Positions 16,747-26,651 of a stretch of DNA of 64,000 nucleotides are shown here, in pieces; within the stretch, counting starts at the first letter, position 1; each line of letters begins with the position of its first letter. The notes under the pieces were generated by a model that worked only from the letters and a program-made list of their open reading frames with translations, did not search any database and had not been told where the DNA came from. The DNA is from Neorhizobium galegae bv. officinalis (lineage in GTDB: Bacteria; Pseudomonadota; Alphaproteobacteria; Rhizobiales; Rhizobiaceae). The stretch spans positions 62,001 to 126,000 of the forward strand of contig CCRI01000004.1 in NCBI GenBank assembly GCA_000985875.1, in the 5' to 3' direction. Position numbers and translations under genes: made by a program.

Positions 16747-17681
16747 TCGCGGCGTATCCCTTCCAGCATCGTCCGGAATCGCTCCTTGCGCTCGTCCAGA
16801 ACCTTGACGGGGCTGAGCCGCGGTTCCGCCCGGCTTGCCTGCCAGAGCGCCAGCACCGACGGAGCCGCAAGCAATTGCTTCGCCATGCCGCGAAGGCCAG
16901 TCTGCGGTGGCGGCGTACGGGTAATGACCTCGCCGCCGTGCGGCTCCGGCGCCGCCTCATGCGCGGGTCGCTCACCGTCGAAGCTGAAGCCCCAGAAGCG
17001 CGAACGCTTCGCCACCGCTTCTGCGCGGGTGGAGACCGGCACGTAGCGGGGTTCGTAAACCGTCCCCACCGATGCGGCCCAGTCGTTCCATTTGAAATTG
17101 TTGATGGAACGGGAGCTGCTGACGGCTACCCACGGCACCCGGAAGGCATCCGCCAGGATCGCACCATGCATGGATTCGGCGATGATCAGCTCCGACTGGG
17201 CGATATGGCGGATGACTGATTTGGCCTCGCCGCGCGGATCGAGATAAGTCAGGCCGACGGGCTCGCAGACTGCGTTCCACATGCCGAATTCCGCGGATTC
17301 CCAATGGGGAATGAAGGTCTTCTTGTGGATTTTCGGCAGGTTCTGGAATTCCGGCATGTCGGCGATCATCGCCGCCGGGTCCGTGATCGCCTTATCGGGT
17401 GAAATGCCGAGCTTGGCGGCCGTCATCGGGCCGCGGACCGCCCGCACGTCCCATTCCGCCGCGTCGGCGACATCAGGCGGCGTGCCATAACCGTAGCCGC
17501 TGCCGATGACCAGCTTTTTCTGTCCTGCAGGCAGCAGGACCGGATTGAGGACCGTGCCGACGCCGACGAGCAGGACCTCGGGATGGACGTCCCGAAAACC
17601 GGGAAGCAGGGCGTCCCAGAGCCAGAGATTGAGGTCGTCGCCGAAATTGCCGTGATGCGATTCCCAGTAGTACGCTTTCAT
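16737..17681 (-). CDS. exoV: ExoV-like polysaccharide pyruvyl transferase
   Basis: This 314-residue protein starts MKAYYWESHHGNFGDDLNLWLWDALLPG, the signature of the polysaccharide pyruvyl transferase family. It continues with GVGTVLNPVLLPAGQKKLVIGSGYG and a conserved AESMHGAILADAFRVPWVAV block. ExoV transfers pyruvate from phosphoenolpyruvate to the terminal glucose of the succinoglycan side chain as a ketal, in the cytoplasm. The length fits ExoV. GGAGG precedes the ATG, and exoW lies directly upstream on the same strand with a 44-bp gap, so the two are probably one transcript. Confidence 0.93.
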   Translation of the reverse strand: MKAYYWESHHGNFGDDLNLWLWDALLPGFRDVHPEVLLVGVGTVLNPVLLPAGQKKLVIGSGYGYGTPPDVADAAEWDVRAVRGPMTAAKLGISPDKAITDPAAMIADMPEFQNLPKIHKKTFIPHWESAEFGMWNAVCEPVGLTYLDPRGEAKSVIRHIAQSELIIAESMHGAILADAFRVPWVAVSSSRSINNFKWNDWAASVGTVYEPRYVPVSTRAEAVAKRSRFWGFSFDGERPAHEAAPEPHGGEVITRTPPPQTGLRGMAKQLLAAPSVLALWQASRAEPRLSPVKVLDERKERFRTMLEGIRRDYF

Positions 17682-17725
17682 GCGGGCCTCCGTGGGATGA
17701 TGAAATTAAAAGGAAACACAGGCAT

Positions 17726-18694
17726 TTAGCGTGCGTTGCGGCCGAGCTTTCCGGCCCCGAGTTCGAATGCTGCCCGGATCAGCGCGGGATCGCGCATCAC
17801 CCAGCGGGCGAGCAGGCCGAGGTCCGGCGCCTGGCGGCGTTTCACCCGTCCGGCCTGGCTCCAGAGAGCCTGCCGCCGGGCCGTGTTCTTGTAGGATGCG
17901 ATCGAGGCGACGTCGCTGGGGCGGGAACGGAAACGCTCCTCCAGCGTATCGAGCGCCACCCAGGTGTTGAACTGCTGTCGCAGGAACTGCGGCGAGCGAT
18001 TGTCAATGCTGTGAAAGATGTTGAGACCCATGCCACGGGCCGCACCCTCTTCGTCGCAGAGCAGGGTTCGCTTCGATTTCAGGATGCAGTCGACGAAGAA
18101 CAGCACATCTTCGGCCGCCAGCCGCAGCGAGGGTTCGAAACGGACTGTTTCGAAGACCGGCCGGGCGATGACCATGCAGGAAAGATGGAGGAAGCTCCAG
18201 TTCTTCAGCATGACGCTTGCGAGATCCGGCATTTCGATCAGGAGCGGGTTTTCGGAAAGCCGCGTACCGCCTTCCGTCTGTTCGAGTTCGGCCATGCCGA
18301 AGTGGTAGTAGAACTCGTCGCTCGCCTGCATCGACGCCCAGTAGCACTCGGCATCGAAGCGGTTCATGCTCTCAAACGCATTCTTCAGATGATCCGGCAG
18401 CCAGACGTCGTCCGAATCGAGAAGTGCTGCGTAACGGGTGGCCGCGGGTATGTTGTCGAGGCCGGTATTGCGTGCCGCACCCGGCCCGCCGTTCTGCTGA
18501 CGGATTACGCGGATGCGGGATCTCCATGCATCTTCAATGCCTTGAAGCTCCATCTCCGCGGATAGGGGCGACTCGTCGTCGACAATGACTATATCGAAGT
18601 CCTGATAGGTCTGATCGAAAATCGATTTCAGCGCGCGGCGAAGAATGCCGGCTTCCTTTTGGAAATATGGGATAACAACCGTGAACGTCGCCAT
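17726..18694 (-). CDS. exoW: ExoW-like family 2 glucosyltransferase
   Basis: This 322-residue GT2 enzyme carries FTVVIPYFQKEAGILRRALKSIFDQTYQDFDIVIVDDESP, the donor-site ARNTGLDNIP, the metal motif LLDSDDVW and the loop LAAEDVLFFVDCI. It is co-directional with exoV and of the length expected for ExoW, which adds the seventh sugar of the succinoglycan octasaccharide. No signal or membrane segment is present, so it should be cytoplasmic or peripheral. In S. meliloti exoT lies beside exoW; here 829 bp without a recognisable gene follow in that direction. Confidence 0.88.
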   Translation of the reverse strand: MATFTVVIPYFQKEAGILRRALKSIFDQTYQDFDIVIVDDESPLSAEMELQGIEDAWRSRIRVIRQQNGGPGAARNTGLDNIPAATRYAALLDSDDVWLPDHLKNAFESMNRFDAECYWASMQASDEFYYHFGMAELEQTEGGTRLSENPLLIEMPDLASVMLKNWSFLHLSCMVIARPVFETVRFEPSLRLAAEDVLFFVDCILKSKRTLLCDEEGAARGMGLNIFHSIDNRSPQFLRQQFNTWVALDTLEERFRSRPSDVASIASYKNTARRQALWSQAGRVKRRQAPDLGLLARWVMRDPALIRAAFELGAGKLGRNAR

Positions 18695-19523
18695 GTTTTT
18701 GCCCCTGCCTTTTCAAAGAATTACAAGCCTCTGACGTCTGTCGGGCTCCCGGGTTGACGGCAGTGCGCTGCCGTATCGAATGACCTCCCGTAACAGGATT
18801 TGACCCCATGGCTCCCACCAAGACGATCACACTGGCGCTCGGCCGAGCGCGCTATCAAAGACCGTTACATTCGGGCTGAAATTTGTCACGGGCTCCAATC
18901 TGGCAAGACCACGGGCCTTAGAAGATCTCGCGTCGGCCCCCCGAGGCATCACCCGGTGCTGTTTTCGGCGATGATCTTCCGGCCGTCCTGCGCATCTTCG
19001 CAGCGCAGTTAACGAAGCCTTATCTGGAGGCGGTCAGCGGTGGAGCAGCCGGGGGAGACCCATCAATTGCCGCTTTTTTAAAGATTGAGCGCCGGTTTGC
19101 AGAAAATTTTGGGCGTCGGCCGCCGCCGCGGATTCGGGTATCGCATCCGGAGGCCGGCTTTGCCTGATTGCGTCCCAGATTTGCCTAGATTCTGCCACAT
19201 TCCGTGCGCGCTTGAGGGCGGGGAGGTACATGGATACGAAGGTTTAGCCGTTTCGGCCTATTGCAAAAAGATTTTTTTGTGCTGTTGCGATGCAGCATTA
19301 AAAGCCCCGAAGTGGGCCCTGACCCCTTGAAAACCCTAAGTCCCCGAAGCCGTATCGGACGCCGGGACGGGAGCCTCTTCGAGCCTCAGTATTTCCGCGC
19401 GGGTTGCTTTTTTGCTGCGCCGCCACATTTTGCGCCAAACTGGGCCCGATCCTTTTGGCGTGACTGCGGGCTCAAGTCTGCTCTGATTGAAACGGTGGTG
19501 ACGGGAGGCACTGCCCAAAAAGG
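18695..19523. other. 829-bp gap without a gene between exoW and exoH
   Basis: Only short open frames without family resemblance are present in this divergent region. It is the position where exoT (flippase) and exoI lie in S. meliloti, and no remnant of either could be recognised by eye. A GCGATGCAGC motif at 19287-19296 lies just after a T-rich stretch, and the region probably holds the promoter of the exoH-to-exoP operon and the exoW promoter. Base composition around 19260-19310 is more AT-rich than the surrounding sequence. Confidence 0.5.
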
Positions 19524-20681
19524 GTGACTCGTTTGACTGTCGATCCAAACATATCCTCCCGTATCAATCTGATGCGTATCCTGCTGATCTCCGGCATACT
19601 CTTCGTCCACGTGCCGCACGATCCCGCGACCAACCCCTTTCTGGGGCTGAATGGTCTGTTCGATTGGCTCAGGGTTTTCCTCGGGGACAGCCTGTTCCGC
19701 ATCGGCGTGCCGTGCCTCAGCGCGATTTCCGGCTACCTGCTGTTCCAGCGTGGCTGGGAGACATTCGACTATGCCAAGACACTTCGCTCCAAGGCGAGGA
19801 CCGTCCTGGTACCTTTCCTGTTGTGGAACCTCGGTCTGCTTGGGGCCGTGCTCGCCATCCAACCCATGGACATCGGTATTGGGTATTTCCCCGATCTCTG
19901 GAACCTCCCGACACGGGAATTCCTGGACAACGCATTGGCCACGGAAGGATTGCCGATCAATATTCCGCTCTACTTTCTGCGCGACCTGATCGTTTGCATC
20001 ATTCTGTCGCCGATCCTTGCCATGGCGGTGGGGCGCTTTCCGGCGGCGACGCTTGGCCTGCTGTTTCTGCTGGCTATCACGCCCGCATTGACGCTCGGCA
20101 TCGTCCTAAAGAAATCGATCCTGTTCAGCTTCACCCTCGGCATCTTCCTGGCGCTCAACCGGGTGGATCTCAAGGCTGCGGACCGGTTTGCGGGGCCGGG
20201 TATCGCAGCGGTGCTCGCCGCCGCGGTCCTGCTGTCCATCGGTCTCTACTGGACCGGCCCGGATTTCCCCTGGCCTCTCGATATGGCGCGCAGTGTGCTT
20301 TCGATTGTGGGCGCCGGCGGGTTCTGGCTGATGTCGGCGATCGTCATCCGTTCCTGGGCCGGCCAGCGGCTTGCCGCCACCGGAAGCCTGAGCTTCTGGA
20401 TGTTCTGCGCCCACTACCCGCTGCTCGTCCTGATGTGGATGGTGTGGAACCGGGTGGCAGGTGACGCGCTTTATCCCGTCTTCTACGTGACCGCTGCCGT
20501 TGGCAGCTTTCTCATTCTTTATGTCAGCAACCGTCTCTTCTCGCGCAGAATGCGCGGTGTGTACGAGGTGTTGACGGGCAGCCGCGGTCGCAAGGCCAAG
20601 CTTTCGGCCGCCGCCAGGTCCCACTCACCCGCCGGGGCCAACCATCCCGGCGAACCCGTAATCACGCAACAGCATAGGTGA
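19524..20681 (+). CDS. exoH: ExoH-like succinyltransferase (acyltransferase family 3)
   Basis: This 385-residue integral membrane acyltransferase has about ten hydrophobic segments. It has the family-3 opening INLMRILLISGILFVHVPHDP, with the catalytic-type histidine in the first segment, and a GVPCLSAISGYLLF segment. ExoH puts succinate on the succinoglycan repeat, which allows ExoK to cleave the nascent chain. Start GTG 19524 is uncertain: TTG 19533 has a better-placed AAAGGG. The exoK start lies 3 bases after the stop. ExoZ is of the same family, but placement directly before exoK supports ExoH. Confidence 0.88.
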   Translation: MTRLTVDPNISSRINLMRILLISGILFVHVPHDPATNPFLGLNGLFDWLRVFLGDSLFRIGVPCLSAISGYLLFQRGWETFDYAKTLRSKARTVLVPFLLWNLGLLGAVLAIQPMDIGIGYFPDLWNLPTREFLDNALATEGLPINIPLYFLRDLIVCIILSPILAMAVGRFPAATLGLLFLLAITPALTLGIVLKKSILFSFTLGIFLALNRVDLKAADRFAGPGIAAVLAAAVLLSIGLYWTGPDFPWPLDMARSVLSIVGAGGFWLMSAIVIRSWAGQRLAATGSLSFWMFCAHYPLLVLMWMVWNRVAGDALYPVFYVTAAVGSFLILYVSNRLFSRRMRGVYEVLTGSRGRKAKLSAAARSHSPAGANHPGEPVITQQHR

Positions 20682-20684
20682 AAC

Positions 20685-21482
20685 ATGACGGCCAAGGCCA
20701 GACAGATTCAACTAACCTGCCAGGTTATTATCGCTGCCGCGGTGTCCGGACTTCTCTCTCCCGCAGCATACGCCCAACAGGGTGCTGCGGGTCAGTCCTT
20801 CGTGGAGAACTTCGACAGCCTCGATCGTTCCGTCTGGTACGTCTCGGACGGCTGGAACAACGGCAAGCACCAGAACTGCACCTGGTCGAAGAAGCAGGTG
20901 AAGGTCGAAGGCGGCGCCTTGCAGCTCACCTTCACCGGAGACAAGACCGGCGACCGCGACTTCGCCTGCGGGGAAATCCAGACCAAGGCGCGTTTCGGCT
21001 ACGGCACCTATGAGGTGCGCATGAAATCCGCCACGGGCTCGGGGCTCAATTCGGCGTTCTTCACCTATATCGGCCCCACCGACAAGAAGCCGCATGACGA
21101 GATCGATTTCGAAGTGCTCGGCAAGAATACCGGCCAGGTTCAGCTCAATCAGTATGTTTCCGCCAAGGGCAACAACGAGAAGCTCGTGCCGGTCGCAGGC
21201 GGCGCGGACCAGGGCTTCAACGACTATGCCTTTATCTGGGAGGAGAGCCGCCTCCGCTACTTCGTGAACGGCAAGCTCGTCCACGAAGTGACGGACAAGA
21301 CGAAGATCCCGCAAAACCCCCAGAAGATTTTCGTGAGCCTTTGGGGAACCGACACGCTCAAACAGTGGATGGGTGCATTCTCCTACACCCAGCCGACCTC
21401 GATGACCGTCGACCGGATCTCCTTTACCGCGATCGGCGAGAAATGCCGCTTTCCTCAATCCGTGCTCTGCACGCTCGGCTGA
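20685..21482 (+). CDS. exoK: ExoK-like endo-1,3-1,4-beta-glycanase (GH16)
   Basis: This 265-residue secreted glycanase has a signal peptide of about 30 residues (ends SPAAYA) and a GH16 domain with the catalytic motif E139-I-D-F-E143. It is preceded by the GH16 glycine-rich RFGYGTYEVRMKSATGSGLNSAFF block. ExoK cleaves nascent succinoglycan in the medium to give low-molecular-weight polymer. The length is close to the S. meliloti enzyme. It sits directly between exoH and exoL, as in the known operon. Confidence 0.94.
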   Translation: MTAKARQIQLTCQVIIAAAVSGLLSPAAYAQQGAAGQSFVENFDSLDRSVWYVSDGWNNGKHQNCTWSKKQVKVEGGALQLTFTGDKTGDRDFACGEIQTKARFGYGTYEVRMKSATGSGLNSAFFTYIGPTDKKPHDEIDFEVLGKNTGQVQLNQYVSAKGNNEKLVPVAGGADQGFNDYAFIWEESRLRYFVNGKLVHEVTDKTKIPQNPQKIFVSLWGTDTLKQWMGAFSYTQPTSMTVDRISFTAIGEKCRFPQSVLCTLG

Positions 21483-21502
21483 ACCGCCCTGGCGGCTCGA
21501 CA

Positions 21503-22711
21503 ATGGAGTTGGACGATTTGACATTGAACGTTCTCTATCTCGCGCATGACATGGCCGATGCGGCCATCCGGCGGCGGGTGCTGACCTTGAAGGCCGGCGG
21601 TGCGAACGTCACCGTCGCGGGCTTCGAGCGCGGCTCGAACGTGCTTTCCGACGAGCGGGATGTGACCACCGTTTCACTCGGGCAGACGGCGGACGGTCGT
21701 TTTGCGCAGCGGATAGGAGCGGTTCTTGCCGCTCGCATGCGGCTGAAGCGGACGCTGGCTGATATCGCCGTGCCCGACGTCATCATCGCCCGCAACCTGG
21801 AGACGCTGGCGCTTGCTGGACGCGCCGCGTCCATGTTCAGCTGTCAGGTTCCCGTCGTCTACGAATGCCTCGATATTCACCGCCTGCTCCTCGACGAGGG
21901 ACTGAAGGGCCGTCTGATGCGACAGGCGCAGCTGTTTTTCGGCCGCCGCGCCAGCCTGCTGATCACCAGCTCCCCTGCCTTCGTGGAAAATTTCTTCAAG
22001 CCGCGTTCCGGCCTCGACCTGCCGGTTCTGCTTCTGGAAAACAAGGTGCTTGCCCTGGAGCCGGAACTGGCTGCCGAGTCGCTCCAGCCCCGTCCACCGG
22101 AGCCGGGCAAGCCCTGGCGGATCGGCTGGTTCGGGGCGATCCGCTGCCGCAAGTCGCTCGACATGCTGATCGATTTCGCAGCCCGCATGGACGGGAGGGT
22201 CGAGATCGTGTTGCGCGGCCGCCCGGCTTACAGCGAGTTCGACGATTTCGATGCGAAGGTTGCCGCTGCCCCGCATGTCGAGTTCCACGGCGCCTACCGC
22301 AATCCCGAGGATCTCTCTGCGATCTACGGCGACGTGCAGTTCACCTGGGCGATCGATTTCTTCGAGGAAGGGCTGAATTCCAGCTGGCTACTGCCGAACC
22401 GGCTCTATGAAGGCGGGCTGTACGGCGCGGTTCCGATCGCGCTCGCAGGCACCGAGACCGGCCGCTTCATCGGCAGGCGAGGCATCGGCCTGGTGCGCAA
22501 TCAGGTGACTGCGGAGACCCTCGAAGCGCTGTTCAGCGAGATGACGGACGCGCGTTACCTTGACCTTTTTTCCCGGCTTGCCGCCGTGGAGCGCAGCCAG
22601 TGGGTGACCGGGCCGGCGGATTGCCGCGCCCTTGTCTCGCGGCTCGCGGCCTTACATCCCAACGTTTCGTCGCCGGCAGACCTGCCGGCCGTTTCAACCG
22701 TGCAATCGTGA
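21503..22711 (+). CDS. exoL: ExoL-like glucosyltransferase
   Basis: This 402-residue protein matches the ExoL length. It has a GT-B-like layout: an N-terminal region with NVLYLAHDMADAAIRRRVLTLKAGGANVTVAGF and a C-terminal half with KPWRIGWFGAIRCRKSLDMLIDFA ... HVEFHGAYRNPEDLSAIYGDVQFTWAIDFFEEGLNSSWLLPNRLYEGGLYG. ExoL adds the third sugar (glucose) of the succinoglycan repeat. The start at 21503 was preferred over in-frame codons inside exoK because it gives the conserved N terminus. It lies 20 bp after exoK and 8 bp before exoA. Confidence 0.88.
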   Translation: MELDDLTLNVLYLAHDMADAAIRRRVLTLKAGGANVTVAGFERGSNVLSDERDVTTVSLGQTADGRFAQRIGAVLAARMRLKRTLADIAVPDVIIARNLETLALAGRAASMFSCQVPVVYECLDIHRLLLDEGLKGRLMRQAQLFFGRRASLLITSSPAFVENFFKPRSGLDLPVLLLENKVLALEPELAAESLQPRPPEPGKPWRIGWFGAIRCRKSLDMLIDFAARMDGRVEIVLRGRPAYSEFDDFDAKVAAAPHVEFHGAYRNPEDLSAIYGDVQFTWAIDFFEEGLNSSWLLPNRLYEGGLYGAVPIALAGTETGRFIGRRGIGLVRNQVTAETLEALFSEMTDARYLDLFSRLAAVERSQWVTGPADCRALVSRLAALHPNVSSPADLPAVSTVQS

Positions 22712-22719
22712 GGTGGAGT

Positions 22720-23730
22720 ATGGTTTCGCGTTCTCACTCCAATGCCCAGATTTCCGATATCCGGACACTTCTGGTGATCCCGTGCCTGAACGAGGCGGCG
22801 ACGATCGCGCCGCTGTTGCACAAGCTGAATGATCAGCGCGGCGACCTGGACATGCTGATCGTCGTTGCCGACGGCGGCAGCCAGGACGGCACGCCGGAGA
22901 TCGTCCAGAGCCTCATCCCGGAGATCCGGGACGTCGTCCTGCTCGGCAATCCCAAGCGCATCCAGAGCGCCGGCATCAACCTCGCCGTCGATCGGTTCGG
23001 CGAGGGCCGGGACTTTCTCATCCGCATCGATGCGCATGGGGACTACCCGGACGACTACTGCCGCACGCTTCTGCAGGAGGCGATCGACATGGATGCCGAT
23101 TCCGTGGTGGTCGGCATGGAGACGGTCGGTTTCGGCGCTTTCCAGAAGGCGACCGCGGTGGCGCAGAATTCCAAGCTCGGAAACGGCGGTTCGAAACATC
23201 GTGCCGGCGGCGGTGGCGAATGGGTCGATCACGGCCACCACGCGCTGATGCGGATCGAAGCCTTCCGGGCGGTCGGCGGATATGACGAAAGCTTCAGCCA
23301 TAACGAGGACGCCGAGCTGGATTTCCGGCTGCGCGCCGACGCCTTCCGCATCTGGATGACTGCTAAGACCTACATGACCTATTATCCGCGTTCGAGCGCT
23401 CCGGCGCTGTTCCGGCAATATCTCGCCTATGGCCGCGGCCGGGCGAGGAACCTGATCAAACATCGCTCGATCCCGAAGCTCAGGCAGGCGATTCCGCTCG
23501 CGGTGGCACCCGTCGTTGTCGGGGCGTTGCTTGCGCTTCTCTATTGGTGGGCGGCCATACCGATGGTCATCTGGGCCGCCGCCTGCATCGGCTACGGCTT
23601 CTGGCTGGCGGTGGGTCAGAACAACCCCTACGGCCCGCTCGCCTCGCTCTCGGCGATGATCATGCATTTCGCCTGGTCGGCCGGCTTCTGGCTGGAACTG
23701 ATCGGTATCCGACGACGGAGGATCGCTTGA
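22720..23730 (+). CDS. exoA: ExoA-like family 2 glucosyltransferase
   Basis: This 336-residue GT2 enzyme shows TLLVIPCLNEAATIAPLLHKL, the donor motif VVADGGSQDGTPEI, the acceptor motif LIRIDAHGDYPDDY and the NEDAELDFRLR loop. Two to three hydrophobic segments at the C terminus (about 255-330) anchor it in the inner membrane, as expected for ExoA. It adds the second sugar (glucose) onto lipid-linked galactose. It follows exoL by 8 bp and overlaps exoM by 1 base. Confidence 0.92.
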   Translation: MVSRSHSNAQISDIRTLLVIPCLNEAATIAPLLHKLNDQRGDLDMLIVVADGGSQDGTPEIVQSLIPEIRDVVLLGNPKRIQSAGINLAVDRFGEGRDFLIRIDAHGDYPDDYCRTLLQEAIDMDADSVVVGMETVGFGAFQKATAVAQNSKLGNGGSKHRAGGGGEWVDHGHHALMRIEAFRAVGGYDESFSHNEDAELDFRLRADAFRIWMTAKTYMTYYPRSSAPALFRQYLAYGRGRARNLIKHRSIPKLRQAIPLAVAPVVVGALLALLYWWAAIPMVIWAAACIGYGFWLAVGQNNPYGPLASLSAMIMHFAWSAGFWLELIGIRRRRIA

Positions 23731-24659
23731 TGGCGGCAGAGGAAAGGCCGTTCCGCATCGATATCGGTGTCTGCACCTACCGGCGCCCTGAACTCGCCGA
23801 GACGCTGATCTCGCTTTTCGAGATTGCCGTCCCGGCGGGTGCTGAACTGCGCCTGATCGTTGCCGACAACGATGCGAGCCCGAGCGCAAGCGGGCTCGTG
23901 GATGGTCTGCGGGAGCGTTCGCCGTTCCCGATCCGCTATGTGCATTGCCCGAAGTCGAATATCTCCATCGCCCGTAATGCCTGCCTTGCGGAAAGCGATG
24001 CGGACTACCTCGCCTTCATCGACGACGACGAGACGGCGGAGCCGGAATGGCTGGTCGGGCTCGTATCGACGGCGAGGCTGACCGGGGCCGATGCGGTTCT
24101 CGGGCCGGTGAGGGCGGTCTATGGAACCCAAAGCGCCGACTGGATGCGCAAGGGCGATTTTCACTCGACCATGCCCGTCTGGGTCGGCGGGCAGATCAGG
24201 ACGGGCTATACCTGCAATACCCTTCTCCACATGCGTTCGCCGGTCGTTGCTGGCCGCAGGTTCGCGCTTTCGCTCGGCCAGAGCGGCGGCGAGGATACGC
24301 ATTTCTTCACCGCCTTGACGGATGCGGGCGGGCGGATCGAATTTGCGCCGGACGCGGTGGTCGAAGAACTGGTTCCTGAAAAGCGGGCCAGCTTCTCCTG
24401 GCTTGCCAAGCGCAGGTTCCGTTCCGGGCAGACGCATGGGCGCATCCTTGCGACCAAGAATTCCGGCCTCGGCCGGATCAAGCAGACCGCGCTTGCCGCG
24501 CTGAAGCTCGGTTATTGCCTGGCGGTGTCGGCGGCAGCCATTCCCTCTCCGGTCATCCGTATTCGCTATGCCCTTCGTGCGGCACTGCATGCCGGCGCGG
24601 TCACGGGTACGCTCGGCATCCGCGAGATCCGCCAATACGGAGCCGCCGAAGCCACATGA
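23730..24659 (+). CDS. exoM: ExoM-like family 2 glucosyltransferase
   Basis: This 309-residue protein has exactly the size of S. meliloti ExoM as remembered. It shows RIDIGVCTYRRPELAETLISLFE, the donor-site LIVADNDASPSASGLVDGL, SNISIARNACLAESDADYLAFIDDDETAEPEWL (metal motif DDDE) and the GEDTHFFTAL loop. A hydrophobic C-terminal stretch (around 250-275) may attach it to the membrane. It adds the fourth sugar of the succinoglycan repeat. Start ATG 23730 overlaps the exoA stop by 1 base, and its own stop overlaps exoO by 4 bases (ATGA). Confidence 0.92.
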   Translation: MAAEERPFRIDIGVCTYRRPELAETLISLFEIAVPAGAELRLIVADNDASPSASGLVDGLRERSPFPIRYVHCPKSNISIARNACLAESDADYLAFIDDDETAEPEWLVGLVSTARLTGADAVLGPVRAVYGTQSADWMRKGDFHSTMPVWVGGQIRTGYTCNTLLHMRSPVVAGRRFALSLGQSGGEDTHFFTALTDAGGRIEFAPDAVVEELVPEKRASFSWLAKRRFRSGQTHGRILATKNSGLGRIKQTALAALKLGYCLAVSAAAIPSPVIRIRYALRAALHAGAVTGTLGIREIRQYGAAEAT

Positions 24660-25681
24660 CGATGAGTGATATGCAGGCCCCGGATTTTCAGCCCGACGTG
24701 AGCTTTGTGATTGCGGCTTACAATGCCGAGGAGACGCTTGCGCGTGCGATCGACAGTGCGCTCGCCCAGATCGGCGTGACGCTCGAAGTGATCGTCGTCG
24801 ACGATTGCTCGACGGACGGTACGCGGGCAATCGCGGAAGGCTATTCCGATCAGCGGGTCAGGCTGATCGCCCAGGCGGTGAACGGCGGGCCGGCTGCGGC
24901 TCGAAACGCCGGACTTGCCGCGGCAAGGGGCCGTTGGGTCGCCATTCTCGATTCCGACGACACGGTCTATCCGGTCAGGCTGTTGACCATGCTGGAGCGG
25001 GCCGAGGATGCGCAGGCGCAGATTGTCGTCGACAATCTCGACGTCATCCCGTTCGACCGTGGGGAGCCGCATGCGATGTTCTCCAAGGAGGCGCTGAGGC
25101 GGCAGTCGATGATGACGCTTGCCGATTTCATCGGCTCGAACGTGATTTTCCAGTCGACCTTCAACTTCGGTTACATGAAGCCGATCTTCGAACGGGCATT
25201 TCTCGTCGAGCACGGGCTGCGCTTCGACGAGGCGCTGCGGGTCGGCGAGGACTATCTGCTGCTTGCGTCGGCGCTTGCGAGCGGTGCGCGGTGCGCGATC
25301 GTGCCGGAGATCGGATATGTCTATCACCTGCGGCAGGACTCGATTTCGCGCGTCCTGGAGCAGAGCCATCTGGATGCGATGCTCGCCTCCGACCGCGCTT
25401 TTCTCGCCCGCTACAAGCTGGATGCGAAAGCCTCGGCTGCCCAACGCAGGCGCACCCGCAGCATCCTCGAAGCGAGTTCATTTCTCACGCTCGTCGACGA
25501 AATCAAGAAGGGTTCCGTCGGCGGCTTCCTGAAAACGGCAATCGAAAACCCACGTGCGCTCCGACTTCTGCGCATGCCGATCGCCGTTCGCATGCGTCGG
25601 CTGGTGAAACGGCCGACGTCACTTGAAAATCCGATCAATAGGGCGGGGGCGCCCTCAGAAAGGACGAAGGAATGGACATGA
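24656..25681 (+). CDS. exoO: ExoO-like family 2 glucosyltransferase
   Basis: This 341-residue GT2 enzyme shows [23 protein letters not shown], the donor motif [15 protein letters not shown], the metal motif [17 protein letters not shown] and the catalytic-loop region [15 protein letters not shown]. ExoO adds the fifth sugar, the first of the side chain, to the succinoglycan intermediate. Start ATG 24656 overlaps exoM's stop; ATG 24671 is a possible alternative. Its end overlaps the exoN start by 10 bases. It resembles ExoU in layout, and synteny separates the two. Confidence 0.9.
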   Translation: MTMSDMQAPDFQPDVSFVIAAYNAEETLARAIDSALAQIGVTLEVIVVDDCSTDGTRAIAEGYSDQRVRLIAQAVNGGPAAARNAGLAAARGRWVAILDSDDTVYPVRLLTMLERAEDAQAQIVVDNLDVIPFDRGEPHAMFSKEALRRQSMMTLADFIGSNVIFQSTFNFGYMKPIFERAFLVEHGLRFDEALRVGEDYLLLASALASGARCAIVPEIGYVYHLRQDSISRVLEQSHLDAMLASDRAFLARYKLDAKASAAQRRRTRSILEASSFLTLVDEIKKGSVGGFLKTAIENPRALRLLRMPIAVRMRRLVKRPTSLENPINRAGAPSERTKEWT

Positions 25682-26577
25682 AAAGACCAGTTCGAAAGGC
25701 GGTGATACCCGTCGCAGGCAACGGCACTCGGTTCCTGCCGGCCACCAAGGCCATGCCGAAGGAAATGTTGACGATCGTCGATCGGCCCGTCGTGCAATAT
25801 GCGGTCGACGAAGCCATGCAGGCGGGAATCGAGAACATCATTTTCGTGACCAGCCGCAACAAAACCGCGATCGAGGACTATTTCGACAGCGCGCCGGAGT
25901 TGGTCGCGACGCTGACCCGCTCGGGCAAGACGGTCCAGGTTACTCAGCTCGAAAAGATGCTGCCGGTCGCCGGCACCGTCAGCTATACGCGCCAGCAGGT
26001 GCCGCTCGGGCTTGGCCATGCGGTCTGGTGCGCCCGCGAACTGGTCGGCAACGAGCCCTTCGCGCTGCTTCTGCCCGACATGGTTTCCTATGGTCCGCAG
26101 GGCTGCATGGCCGGGCTGATGGATCTCTATGAAGAAGTCGGCGGCAATGTCTTTGCGGTCGAGGAATGTGCACCGGAAGAGACGTCGAGCTATGGTATCG
26201 TGGGTGTAGGCCATAGCGTATCGCATGGTTTCGAGGTGACGGAGATGGTCGAAAAACCGAAACCTGACGAAGCACCGTCCAATTATTACCTGAATGGGCG
26301 TTATATTCTGCAGCCGGAAATCTTCGAATTGCTGGCCCGGCAGGAGCGCGGTGCAGGCAACGAAATTCAGCTGACGGACAGCATGCACAAGCTTGCTCAG
26401 GTCCAGCCGTTCCACGCGCATCCCTATCGGGGACGCACGTTCGATTGCGGCAGCAAGCGCGGCTTTATCGAAGCGAATGTCGCCTTCGCCATGCTTCGCC
26501 AGGATATGGGGGCCGAGATCTACGCCTCCATCAAGGAACTGATGATGTCGCACGAAACGCGGGTCAAAGCCGCCTGA
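25672..26577 (+). CDS. exoN: ExoN/GalU UTP-glucose-1-phosphate uridylyltransferase
   Basis: This 301-residue nucleotidyltransferase begins [26 protein letters not shown], the GalU signature (nucleotide-binding glycine-rich loop plus catalytic lysine region). Other landmarks are [33 protein letters not shown] and [18 protein letters not shown]. It makes UDP-glucose from UTP and glucose-1-phosphate, the donor for the glucose residues. The start overlaps exoO, with AAGGAC and GAAGGA immediately upstream. A strong hairpin follows the stop. Confidence 0.94.
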   Translation: MDMKRPVRKAVIPVAGNGTRFLPATKAMPKEMLTIVDRPVVQYAVDEAMQAGIENIIFVTSRNKTAIEDYFDSAPELVATLTRSGKTVQVTQLEKMLPVAGTVSYTRQQVPLGLGHAVWCARELVGNEPFALLLPDMVSYGPQGCMAGLMDLYEEVGGNVFAVEECAPEETSSYGIVGVGHSVSHGFEVTEMVEKPKPDEAPSNYYLNGRYILQPEIFELLARQERGAGNEIQLTDSMHKLAQVQPFHAHPYRGRTFDCGSKRGFIEANVAFAMLRQDMGAEIYASIKELMMSHETRVKAA

Positions 26578-26597
26578 CGCGTATTCAAGTCATACCA

Positions 26598-26625
26598 GAC
26601 GGATGGCGGCAATCCGCCATCCGTC
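26598..26625 (+). promoter_or_regulatory. Strong hairpin between exoN and exoP
   Basis: A perfect 12-bp stem (5' arm 26598-26609, 3' arm 26614-26625) encloses the 4-base loop CAAT, in the 74-bp gap between exoN and exoP. No U-run follows, so it more likely reduces read-through or protects mRNA ends than acts as a full terminator. It could set exoP dosage apart from the glycosyltransferases. Confidence 0.55.
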
Positions 26626-26651
26626 CCCCAAAGCTCCAGAAAGCGGGTCCT

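Noticed and set aside
18800..19330. Short open frames as remnants of exoT or exoI
   Set aside because: Translations of 70-81 residues show no membrane segments or nuclease motifs in any frame that was read.
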